From Sphagnum compactum (taxonomy: Eukaryota; Bryophyta; Sphagnopsida; Sphagnales), in assembly GCA_965153455.1 (NCBI GenBank), contig OZ234493.1:31672213-31736212 (forward strand): 64,000 bases of DNA, given 5' to 3'. Both the position numbers and the translations under genes were made by a program. The notes under the pieces were generated by a model. It was not told the origin of the DNA. It ran no database searches and saw only the letters and a program-made list of their open reading frames with translations. Positions 1-10,900 of this stretch are shown here, one piece after another; positions within the stretch are counted from its first letter, which is position 1, and each line of letters starts with the position of its first letter.

Positions 1-239
1 TTGCTCCTCAATCCCGGAACCCTAATCCTGGCAGCAGCAGATTCCAAGCCCCATGCACTCTTTGCCTCCTCCCATGCTCCTTTCACTCCACAACTGGTCT
101 GCAGGGACGAGATCAAGAGCGAAGTCGACGTAGTAGTAGAACAAGAACAAGAACAAGAGGAAGAAGAAGACGACGAAGAAATAGGAGGAGGAGGAAGAAG
201 AAGGGAAGAGGATGGTGATGAGAAAACTAGTGCAGGCAT
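1..239 (-). CDS. Partial N-terminus of unknown protein, probable organelle transit peptide
   Basis: The reverse strand opens with ATG at 239 and stays open for 79 codons to the window edge. The first ~45 residues are Ser/Thr-rich, with a Pro run and almost no acidic residues, as in plant plastid transit peptides. After about residue 50 the sequence becomes more ordinary (VKGAWEEAKSAWGLESAAAR). The reverse strand at about 240-560 is CT-rich like a plant 5' leader, with a (GA)n/(CT)n run at 531-555. The opposite-strand open frame here is purine-rich low complexity and is taken as a shadow. I do not recognise the family; the rest lies outside the window. Gene and start are inferred from composition only. 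Confidence 0.5.
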   Translation of the reverse strand, partial: MPALVFSSPSSSLLLPPPPISSSSSSSSCSCSCSTTTSTSLLISSLQTSCGVKGAWEEAKSAWGLESAAARIRVPGLRS

Positions 240-530
240 TGTTATTACAAAAGGCTACCGTAAACCCACAAGTACCACAAAACAGCTACGGCACCCAAGC
301 TTGATATGCGCTTCTTCTTCTGCCAAGCTGCTGCTGTTGCTTTCTGGAGAGAGAACAAGAAACAGACAGAGAGACAGCCAGACAGAAGAGACGAGGGTTT
401 CTACTTTAGGGTTTGCGGATTCGAGCTTTCCTCGACACGGCCCCGAATCCAACGCCGACAAGAGTGCGAGAAAGGCACAACAGTGTCGGAAAAAGCGACA
501 AAAGCCACCAGAAGCTTGTGAGACAGACCC

Positions 531-561
<31 letters not shown>

Positions 562-600
562 CCTCCCTAGGGCTTAGAGTTTAGGGTCTGTGTCTCTGTG
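240..600 (-). promoter_or_regulatory. Probable CT-rich 5' leader of the left-edge gene
   Basis: On the reverse strand this is pyrimidine-rich, with a 25-bp (CT)n run at 531-555 and several short 'aaaccctaa'-like words common in plant leaders. No convincing coding frame is present on that strand. Confidence 0.35.
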
Positions 601-1887
601 TCTCTTCTTGAGCACCTTCTTCATGTGATGAACTTAAGATCTTATTGCAAATAAATTGCATTCTCGAATAATCTAAGTTCTATTTTGGGATGAAACACCT
701 AAGTTTCTGTACCAAGTTTCTCATAATGAAAGGTGAGGCAATTGTCAGGTCCCTTGACACCAGCAGCCAGAAGAATTGTTGATCACTGAAAAAATAATTC
801 AGTTTTGTAAGCTTCTGCTAGACAGGAACAAACAATCAATCAGACAATGAAATCCAAAGCCCAGAACCAAAGACTTCAGATTTCAGCAAGAACACAATTT
901 AGGGTTGTCAGAAAAGGAAACATTTATATTACAAGTAGAAGTCTTCTCCACACTGCTTGAGAACCCTTTGCTGGTAATGGGATTCTTAACCTTGCAACAG
1001 GAAACCCACTGGTTGTCTCTGTAAACAATTCCGAAAGGCAGACAAGCTGCCAAATAAGATACAAACTAAAACTAAAACCAGTGTCTGCGTGGTACACTAC
1101 TGTTACAGAATCTCAAGAGCAACTTGTGAAGCTGTCATCACTCGAGAGCCCCTGGGAATAGCTGATGTAACTTTCCACCACAGTTACAAAAAAAAAGCGC
1201 ACCCCAAAACCCATAACAGCCCATGAACAATTTCTGTTCCTCTGGGACCAATGGTAGAATTTGAAGCTTGTTGAGCCAAAACGAATCCTCTGTTGCACTT
1301 CAACAATGTAAAGGGTGGTGCTAGAAAATGGAGTCAGGAATGTTCATACTCTCTGCAAAGCATTTGAAACAGAATTTGTTCAAAGCTGATTACTAAAGAC
1401 CCACAGCAGCAGCCACATGAGAAGTTTTAACACAAGATGCTGAAAACATCCAGGGTTTGTAGCTAAGATCTCTTTGACTGAGGATTGCCAAAAATGTCAT
1501 CATGTGGATATAATGATATAGCCGTAGCATATTGGCAGACAGGCAATCCCAAATAGAAGCCCATATAAACCTGTGCCTTCTTTGATTACAAAAGCCTTTC
1601 TTGACCTTAAATTTCATGCCTGCAGAAAAGCTGTGCTCAGTTCTCCATACAAATTCAGGCAAGCATCAAATGACCTGCTTGCCTGTACTAATTCCTTGCC
1701 CTAGAATGAATCCTTCACACTGACTACAGAAACCATAGGGGAGGAAAGATAGGTAGGTGGCAGCATTCTTTTCGTGACAAGAGGTCGGTCAGTCAGTAAG
1801 TTGGTCTCATGCCTCTAACCTAGGTGGAAGGTGTCCCAGGGAGTTGATGAGCTCCATATCCATCAATACATATGAACAAAGTGGATA
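600..1887. other. Intergenic stretch and probable 3' UTR of the Di19 gene
   Basis: No supported coding sequence. The part next to 1888 probably holds the 3' UTR of the reverse-strand Di19 gene, and the 600-900 part may hold the promoter of the left-edge gene. I saw no repeats or RNA genes. Confidence 0.4.
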
Positions 1888-3937
1888 TTAACTGTCACCA
1901 AATATAGTTGAGAGCACCAGCTGTTGCATAAATTTGGCACGGAGCGCTGCATCTTTTGACTTCTGTTCCCGCTCCTCTGCTGTTAATGAGGCATCCTCCA
2001 CACTGTCCCAGGAAAGCCAGAGTACCAAGACAAATGAGAATCATCATCAAACTCCAGGACCTATTGCACAGAGCATGATCTTTGTTGCATGAGTGTGCTG
2101 CTCTTGTACTCAAGAGGTGCATTGTGCTCAAACAGGCTAACAACAGGAAATGGAAAATCTCTTTTAAGACTATTCTACAAGGGTTTGCAGCAGCACTAGG
2201 TGCCAGATCAAGACCCTATTATAGAGGAGAGAAAGTGTGTCAACCTGGAACTTTGCTGATGAATGGTCGTCATGGGTTTGGCAGGAGTATCAACTGTTAA
2301 ACTCGGTTTGAGGGGATCTTCTGCCTCAGAGATGGGGAGGCTGCTGAAATTGAGGTTTGAGAGAAGGGGATGATCTGCAGCATTGGTGCTGACAGAGTCA
2401 ATGCGGGATGTGCCACCCCCAAAAAGGGCTTGCAGTTGCACTTCACGAAGTTCTTTGCTGAGAAGAGAGAGTGTGGTGCTTGATGACGTGCCTCCTCTTC
2501 GAAATCTTCTCCGGCGCTGCATGTAAGCAGCTGTCAAGGCTTTCACTTATTGATCAGAATGAAGTATTTCTGTGCAGGTCTCAATTTGTGTCAGATTCCG
2601 ATGGATGGGCAACTCCGACTACAAACCTCATGCACAGCTAGAATTCAAAATCAAACCCAGAACAGCAAATTCAAAAAAGGATATCTTAAAGAGATTTGCA
2701 TGCTGCATTGTGACATGGCCCACCATGTCCTTTCCTATCTTTGTTGCGCAAACTGGGCAGATCTGTGGAGATCATCCAACATATATATAAGTAACATTTT
2801 AACTCCACAAGAATAGAGCTTTTGTGAAATAGACGGCACCCAAAATAGCTTCAGGTTTGCACAGCTTTTGTCCCAAAGGAAAAAGGAGAGCATGGCCACA
2901 AAGACTCCAAACTCAGGCAGCTGGTTTAAACTCTTAAAATTTCAGGAGACACTAACCTACAAATTAGACAGCCTATGCAAAGAATTGAGTCCTCACAGCA
3001 GGTACCCAGCCTTGTAATCAAATAACAGATCTTGCTGCCACAAATGCTGCAAAGAATCTTTGCAAAATACAAGATTTCTTCAGAAGAATGACTATGTGGA
3101 GAATATTCACACATAAGATGACGACAGTTGTGGAGTTTCCCATAGAAGAAAAAAAACATCATGGTGCCTACATGTGCTCAGAATAAAACACCAGCCCCCC
3201 CTCCCCCCTAAAATAAATTAAAAAAAACAAATTGCAAACATCTGGGTCCTGACCAGGTAAACCCACCCAGGGATGGATGTGAAAAACACCATGATCCTGG
3301 TGACTATAACAAGCGAGGGAAATAGCACTTACAGCGGGTGTAGACTCAAAGCAGTGCTCATCTTCAAGATGATAACACAAGGATGTGATGTCAAAGTCTT
3401 CAAAGCAGTATGGGCATGAGAAATCCAGCTGCTGCTGCCGCAACACAACATCCTGATCCTCACCATCCACGTCATCAAGGAAAATATGTCGATCTGCAAA
3501 AATCCCAACACAATTTCCTCAGCTTCTGACAACAAACCCCAAGACCCATTTCCTCAATGGCAATGAACCAAACCCTTAACCCTCTTTCCCACCCAAATTC
3601 ATCGATCTGTAAGAGAGAGACTTCCATATCCATCTTGTTTGTTGTTCCAACAACAACAGCAGTGATGATAGATAACTGTGAAAGAAAAAAAGAAAAAAAG
3701 AAAAAAAGAGAAAAATCTCTGAAACAATAATATCACTAGCTGGGGAGTGGACTCACTAGTGCTTGGGAACCCTCATAATGATGGACTCCAAACCAAGGGA
3801 AGCTGGTTGAGTACACCAACCAACACCAAAAGCCTAAAAAATCACATACCTAAGTGCGCGGAGGAGTGTGAAGGCTGGAAATTGTGATGCTGTCGCTTGG
3901 AATTGGCCATACGCGCCGCCCAAAGCTCTCCATCCAT
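1888..3937 (-). CDS. Di19 family zinc-finger protein (drought-induced 19)
   Basis: Five exons on the reverse strand: 3937-3850, 3493-3333, 2762-2685, 2522-2245 and 2002-1888, giving 239 residues, close to the usual 200-240 of plant Di19 proteins. The start MDGELWAARM is the typical Di19 N-terminus. Two Cys2/His2-type fingers are visible: C56-C59-H71-H76 and C85-C88-H99-H104. A basic stretch (QRRRRFRRGG, from residue 111) follows, as in the family nuclear-localisation region, and the C-terminus ends in the family-typical LSTIFGDS. Known members are nuclear, stress-responsive transcription-related proteins phosphorylated by calcium-dependent kinases. Introns 1, 2 and 4 are GT-AG; intron 3 is AT-AC. 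Exon phases agree throughout. The family call is firm; which paralogue it is cannot be told. Confidence 0.93.
2523..2684 (-). other. U12-type AT-AC intron in the Di19 gene
   Basis: The intron starts ATATCCTTT directly after the codon for K109 and ends in AC just before the codon for M110. The 5' site matches the minor-spliceosome consensus. A branch-site-like AGCCTTGAC lies so that its branch adenine (2534) is 11 bases before the intron end. Length is 162 bases. Removing it joins ANLFK to MQRRRRFRRGG, which matches the order seen in Di19 proteins; no GT-AG alternative restores it. Confidence 0.85.
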
Positions 3938-4440
3938 GGTGGTGTTCTAACTTCCTTGACCTCCTCCTCTCTTCCTTCACCCTCAAAAAACTTGCCTGCA
4001 CTTGCGACTTCTTTCTTTTCGCCCCAGAGAGAAGAAGCAAAGGCTTTTCCTTCTGTCAGTTCTCTTTCTTCCTTTCTGGGTTTTCTTGTCTCCCCTCCCT
4101 GAAGCTCCCAACTTCTCCGTAATCCCCAAAACCAACTCTGCCTCCTTGTGGAGCCCCGGGCTAAGCTATTATCTCCCCCACAACCACCCTAATTTTTTTC
4201 CCTTGTTTCTCTCTATTCTTCTTCAATTCTTGGCTTCTTCGAGATCCAAAATTCACTATACAAATAAAAAACACTACTGTTCACGGAATTCTTCCTACCC
4301 GCAAAAATAATCTCTCCCCAATGTCGACCGAATTGGAACTTTCCAAGTGCGAAATTGGCAACTCTCGACCGACCGACCGACCGACTTCTCTCTCTCGAAG
4401 CTGCTCGGGAGCAGAGGAAGCTTCACGGCTATGGCGGCTG
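3938..4440 (-). promoter_or_regulatory. Di19 upstream region and 5' leader
   Basis: The forward strand here is CT-rich with long T runs; the coding strand is the reverse. No coding frame is supported. A perfect short GACC tandem repeat (about five units) lies at about 4367-4385. Confidence 0.35.
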
Positions 4441-4954
4441 GCTAGCTAGCTGGGGGCATTCATCACCGGGTATGTTTAGGTTATTAAAAAGGTTATCAAA
4501 CAATCAATACCTGGCTGGTAAACGAGGACCCCACGTTCTCGCCGACGTTGGGCGGTTTTAAGCTCGGTGGGAACATAGAACCGGAAGGTAAGTTAGCGGG
4601 TATACGTCTACCCTTGGCCGCCCACGGCCGTCACAACCGCAGAACGGGTGTGACCCGTGTTGTCGGCCGGTTACTGTGTTTCTACCCGGTTATCATTCAG
4701 GTTATCAGCTGCTGTCGGCCGGTTACCGGGTTTATATCCGGTTCTCTTTCAGGTTATCAATTCGCTTGTTCGTGACCTGTCGGTCCGTCATTGCGTTTCT
4801 TGATAACCGGTTGGTACTAGGATTTCGAGATCTAGTACCCTGCCCGGATGACCGGGTCCATCATCCAGGTGGGTAGGTTATCAACTTAAAAAAACACTCA
4901 ACATTTTTTATGATAGAAAAGAGAAAGACAGGAAAAAAATTTAAAAAATAAAAT

Positions 4955-4985
<31 letters not shown>

Positions 4986-5190
4986 TGTATATATACAATT
5001 TAACTTTGTTAAAACCCCGAGAATCAATCGACTTAGTCACCCGGCAGGATAACAGGCGGTTATCAACTGGTTATCTGATAACCTGCCCCACTTCATAACC
5101 GGAAACCCCAACTGTTGATAACCTGATTGACGCTCCGATGTTTTGATATTGATAACCTAACTGGTGTCCCAAAAAACCATTTCTTCCCAA
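4440..5190. repeat. GGTTATC-rich dispersed element, copy 1
   Basis: The block carries many copies of GGTTATC and its complement GATAACC, for example near 4689, 4702, 4752, 4802, 4876, 5053, 5064, 5076, 5115 and 5151. They crowd both sides of an AT-rich core that includes an (AAAT)n run at about 4957-4985. A second, more decayed copy lies at about 33180-33670 with the same order of landmarks. It resembles a non-autonomous DNA transposon with subterminal repeats. Exact ends and target duplication were not found. Confidence 0.6.
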
Positions 5191-7580
5191 AAAAAAAGAA
5201 AAAAAGAAGCCCTGACCAATGGGGGTTCAATGAGAATTGCCAATTTTTTTTTTTTGAAACATTTTCCAAAACTCAAAAAACTTGAGATTGTTATGGTTAT
5301 AATATATATATATATTTTTTCAAGAAATCGGAAATGAGGTTTCGCAAATTTTCATAAAACCTAAAACCAGAAGTTCTTATATATATATATATATATAATT
5401 TTTATTTTATTTTTTATTTTTTAAAATGGAAGATGGATGAAATCTAGGAAAGACGGAATTATGTTAGAACATAAAGTCTAAAGAAACCTTCAAATGTTTC
5501 TTTAACAAGTATTGAAGAGATCAAAGGTGACCAAAGGGGACTACATCATTTTACACATGTTTAGGGTTCACATATAAACCTTCCCAATGCCTCTTCATAC
5601 ATATTATACCTACATTTCCCTCTTACAAAACACTCCAATAATTATAATCAAAATTTCATCTAGAGCAACATAATTGTATGTGTATTTTGTGTTTTCTTTA
5701 TTCAATTTTGAAGTGCGAAACATATTCAATAAAACCCATTTAATATACAACTTTTTCAATGCATTGGCTTTGGGCACATGGGTTTTGGGTTTTATTTCCG
5801 CATTTGGTGAATGTCTCCAAAAAATCAACAAAATTAGTTGAATAATTTAAACTAATTTTTTTTTCCCCAAAAATTCCTCCATTTCTTTTTTTGCAAAAAA
5901 AATGACAAAATTTGTCCCCAAAAAAATCGTTAATTTAATTTGGGTTCAACCTTAAAATAAAACCATTCCCCTTTTGAAAATCGAAAGAATAGAGATCATA
6001 AAAACATTAATTCTTATTACAACCAACCTTAAGATCACACAAATGTTGTTGCGAACTTAGTGATCCACCTTGAGCTCTTCCTTATTGATCTAAATAGGAA
6101 ATGAACACCTCATGCAAATGTTACCTACCCTAGAAGACACATGGATAAGGCCATCATTTTGTGCATTGAGGAATTTCACATTAAACTTAACTTGAGACTA
6201 TTAAAGCCACTCGATGAAACTATTAGGTTTTAGATATTTAAATGAAATAAGAGCAAAAAAATGAACATTTCAATTCTACAATATTAAATAACAAATAGTC
6301 ACAAAAAGTTTATGGAACTGATAGTTCAAATAGATTACAGGTTTTTCTCATGCAAACAATTGAAACTTACCCAAAAAAAAAAAAAAACATACAACTTCAA
6401 ACTTAAAACACAATGAAAAAAACAAATGAAAACAATGATTTCAAGTATACTTTTCCAAATCTTCAACATCAAGATCATAATATTACAACAAACAATGATA
6501 CATCTTCCAACTCCTTAGGTTTCCCCATATAAAATTTTTAAAGGGGTCAAAAACAATGGAAATCTCAAAAAATCAGAAAAATTGTCAAAAATCTCTCTAA
6601 AAACTCATAATAAATTTTCAGTAGTCATTTCTAGTAGTCATTTTCGGTAATGATTTTCAATAATGATTTTTGATAGTAGTAATTTCCGATAATGATATCC
6701 AGTAGCAATTTCTGATAATAGTTTTTAGTAATGATTTTTGGTAGTAATTTTCAATTAGTGATTTTCAAAATAATAATTTCTGATAAGTTTTTTTACCTTT
6801 CAACATAAACATTTAAATAAACTTACTTCATAGTCCAAAAATATTGTACATGTAACACAAATATCTTAAGTAATTATAATTTGATAAAAGTAACTTAAGT
6901 AAATTAGTATAAAAAGTTGATATCCAACAAAGATATTTAAATAAACTTACTTAACATATTTCATAGTTCCAAAAATATGTGCATGTAACACAGAATATCT
7001 CGAGTAACCATAACTTGATAAAAAAGTAACTTGGTAAGAAGTTGATATCCAAGAACCTCCATTGAACTTGCCATCACCCAAACAAATTCCAACTACTCCG
7101 CCATTCGTATTTCCATTATACAAATGCACATCGCAAACCTTCTAACATAATCAACTTGCAACAAACAACTCAAAACACCACACACATCCACAAAACAAAA
7201 CAAGAAGAAAAACTATCAAATAACCAATTCTTCGATCGTTTTTTACATTCAACAACTCGTTGCGCTTTTCGTTAGGTCTTTATTTTAATAGCATTCATTG
7301 TGCTTCCTTTCATCTCACACTTCAACTTTTTTCAATGCATTAGGCTTAGGTGGGTTTTTTTATTTTTTTTACTTTTAATTTTATGATATCAAAATTTGGC
7401 AAACAATTTATAATGTGTACTAAAAAAAAAGGAATATTTTTCAAAACTTTCACCTTTTTTCTTTTCCAGAAAAATGACAAAAAAATTTCCCAAAAAAATC
7501 ACTGATTTAATTAGTTTGGGCTCAAGTTTCAAACATTTCAATAATGGAATAAAATAAAATAAACCTTTTTTTTAAAAAAA
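5190..7580. other. AT-rich intergenic DNA with old duplications
   Basis: No gene supported. About 5740-5960 and 7320-7540 share a diverged direct repeat (words such as 'tttttcaatgcatt', 'aaaatgacaaa', 'tttaatttgggttcaa'). Between 6610 and 6790 a degenerate ~20-bp unit built on 'gtaatgattttc' is repeated. An (AT)n run lies at about 5380-5397. Confidence 0.5.
6805..7060. repeat. Tandem duplication of about 125 bp
   Basis: Two adjacent diverged copies begin 'atttaaataaacttact' and end 'gttgatatccaa', at about 6808-6935 and 6936-7055. No coding potential. Confidence 0.6.
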
Positions 7581-7916
7581 AAAGTTGAAAAAATTCCGCT
7601 TGATGAAAGTCGGTACATTCATCCATTGTAGATTCATTCGTTGGAAGGAGACCAAGAGCGCTGTCAGGGAAGGTAGAGAGCTAGCGCGAGAGAGAGAAGA
7701 GAAGAGACGAGCGGGTGCCCGCGCGCGAGAGAGCGTTGCGAGGGGAGGCAGAGGTCGAGCGAGAGATTCAGAGAGGATAGTGGATCGAGGAAGGGACTGG
7801 AAAGGATTCGAGATTTGCGGGATCAAGGACGCGAATGCAGGGGAGGAGAGAGAGAGTGAATTCAGCAAAGGAGAAAGGAGCAGCAATAATAAAGGAGTAG
7901 TAAAAGAGAAGAAGAG
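7580..7916 (+). promoter_or_regulatory. Purine-rich 5' leader of the PP2A-A gene
   Basis: GC content rises sharply at about 7630 and the sequence becomes rich in GAGAGA and AGAGAAG words up to the start codon at 7917. This is typical of a plant transcribed leader. Short upstream frames exist but none resembles a protein. Confidence 0.4.
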
Positions 7917-10900
7917 ATGGCGGCGGTGGAAGAGCCCTTGTATCCGATTGCTATACTCATCGACGAGCTGAAGAACGATGATATACAGCTGCGACTCAAT
8001 TCCATCCGCCGGTTGTCCACCATCGCGCGTGCGCTTTGCGAGGAGCGGACGCGTACGGAACTCATCCCCTTTCTTAGCGAGAATAATGACGATGATGATG
8101 AGGTTTTGCTGGCCATGGCAGACGAGTTGGGAGGTTTCATTCCTTACGTTGGCGGTGTGGAGTACGCGCATGTTCTGTTGCCGCCGTTGGAAACGCTTTG
8201 CACCGTTGAAGAGACGGTTGTTCGAGATAAGGCAGTGGAGTCGCTCTGTAAGATTGGAGTCCAGATGAAGGAGCGTGACGTCGTGGACTGGTTCATTCCT
8301 CTTGTCAAGGTGAGAGAGAGAGAGAGAGAGAGAGAGCGCGCGCGCTCTTTGACCTCCCTCCTTTAGGGTTTCAGTCTTTGACCTCCTGCTCCTAGGGTTT
8401 CAATTCAGTTGAGGGGCTCCAGAGCGCAGGATTGCTTAATGTGCATTGGAGGAGCAGAACCTAGTGCGAGAAGGCGGACAGCTCCATCGAAGATTGTTTC
8501 CTGGGGTCTGTTTACTGAATGATGAGCATGACGTACTTTTGTAGCTCCACGTTTGAAGTTGTATTTCTGTTTGATGATCCGGTGGTTTTGTGTAGAGGCT
8601 TGGTGGTGGTGAATGGTTCACTGCTCGGGTATCAGCCTGTAGCTTGTTTCATATTGCATACCCAAGTGCCCCAGATCTTCTCCGGGCTGAGCTGCGGTCT
8701 GTTTACAACCAACTGTGTCATGATGACATGCCCATGGTGCGAAGATCAGCTGCATTGAACCTTGGGAAGTTTGCAGCAACGGTGGAACCCTCATACTTGA
8801 CATCTGACATCATGGCCTTCTTCAGAGATCTTACCACTGATGGTAACCTTCATATCTTTCTCTTGTGTATCAATTGTGCAATGTAAGCACCAGGTGTGCA
8901 CATGGTTGAAAGAGAAGTGAGAATTTCAGTGAATTGAACCTACCGATACTAGGGCATGAGACCACATTCTCTGTGATATGCAGAAACTTAGCACCCTACA
9001 CTAAAGGTTGGATGGACCTTAAGCCAATTGGCACATGATCATGTTCACGATGATTCTGCATTAGCCAAGTACCATACAATGGCGGTTGGATGCGCCTGAA
9101 GCCAATTGGCTCTAAGTGCATGATGATTGCTTGTGTGTGGGTCTTAAAGCTTAATTCTATGCTGTGCAGTGCACATGGCAACACTGGAAAAACCAACATA
9201 TTCTCCTTTTCTATTTTGACCCATGCAAAATTACATCTTCATTCTATTGTTCTATGAATTGGTGAGGATACAGGCTTTCAACTTTGCATCCTGGATCTAC
9301 AGCTGAGTATTCATGTTAGTTCAAGCAATGTCAACAGATCTTAGTGCACAGATCTGTATTGCACTGATACGTGCAAGACTTCACATGCATTGTCATGTTC
9401 TAATGTATGTCGATGTTGGGAGCTGCTGAAGCCAGTGTGCAGTGATAGCACATTGTCAGTGCCATGCATGGTGATAGTGATGGTCATACATTTTGGGACT
9501 GATTATCACAAGGTGAACACAGCACTCTAATTGTTGTGTTGGTCTAGACATAATGTAGATGGATGCCAGTGTGTCTGGGACATTCACATGTGTGTGCTAG
9601 AGTAAACTCTGCAGTGATGTAGATAGACATTTAAATAATGATGCACTTGAGCAACATTTGATGGAGCCTGTGGCATGCCTGCACACCAATGTTTGCTACA
9701 TAATGATTGGATTATCAATCTTGAGAACTGGTGTTTGGGTGCAGATCAAGACTCAGTACGGTTACTGGCAGTGGAGGGTTGTGCTGCACTTGGCAAGCTA
9801 TTGGAGCCTGCAGATTGTGTCACAAACATTCTTCCTGTCATTGTTGATTTCTCTCAGGTGTGATGTGTACTAAACCCTTGTTCATACTTGCATGTAACAG
9901 TAGATAAAAATCCTCTTGTCCATTGTTTTGCCCACTGGTTCACACTGATACTTGAAGTGCCAGCTACCCACTTGGGTAACCTGTTTTAGCACACAAACAG
10001 CATCTTGTGAGGAATCTATCTGCTGGCATGCAACTTATACTAACCAGTGATGCCACCTCATGGCTCCTAGTATGCAAATGCAAGAAGCACTGCAATATGT
10101 GGGCAGATGGATTTGCTCATATTCTGAAGCCACTATTGGAACACAACTTCCACTATCTTCTACCTCTGGATTGCATCTTTAATAATTAGTGGGTGTGGTT
10201 TGCATTTTCTTAGACAAGTTGAATTGTACTGCACTAACTTCTAATCCCTTGTACATGGTCTTCATTATTGTAATGGTCATTAGTCTGAGTAGTGGTCTGC
10301 TAGTAAAACATTCTCATAGTAATGTAGTATCATTCCCCAAGAGGAAAGTGACAAATGCTTGTGTTGTAATCTGCATGAAGTTCTCCTCATGATGGAAGGA
10401 TGATGCTGTGAGGGTTCAGGACAAGTCATGGCGTGTGCGTTATATGGTCGCAAACCAGTTGTATGAGCTCTGTGCTGCAGTAGGACCTGAGCCTACAAGG
10501 TGATTATCTGCATGTGGAAACTATCAAGTTGCAAACTGTTCTTCTATTTTGAATGGAGAGGGATCATTCAATTTCCAAAGATACATGTGCATCTATTAGG
10601 CATGTTCACACATTTGTGTCCATTGAACCTGTATGTGTGTTCATGTATGTTGTCCTTTGATTGGGATGATGGCCTATAGAACAGAGCTAGTACCAGCTTA
10701 CATACGGCTACTTCGGGACAATGAGGCAGAGGTCCGTATCGCAGCAGCAGGGAAAGTGACCAAGTTTTGTGATATTGTTGCACCACAAGTCGCCTCCCAA
10801 CACATTCTTCCTTGTGTCAAGGTGTGTCTTCCAAATGCGTTTTCTTCTGAATGCTTGTGAGGTGTGCATCTGTGTAGTGTAAGTTGAGATCCTAGAGTTT

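Noticed and set aside
1-570. Forward open frame of 189 codons at the left edge
   Set aside because: Acidic and basic low-complexity composition from GAA/GAG runs. The opposite strand gives a transit-peptide-like start and a leader.
2550-2816. Reading through intron 3 of Di19 from exon 3 (ANLFKISFF...)
   Set aside because: The AT-AC splice restores the family sequence exactly, whereas read-through gives unrelated residues.
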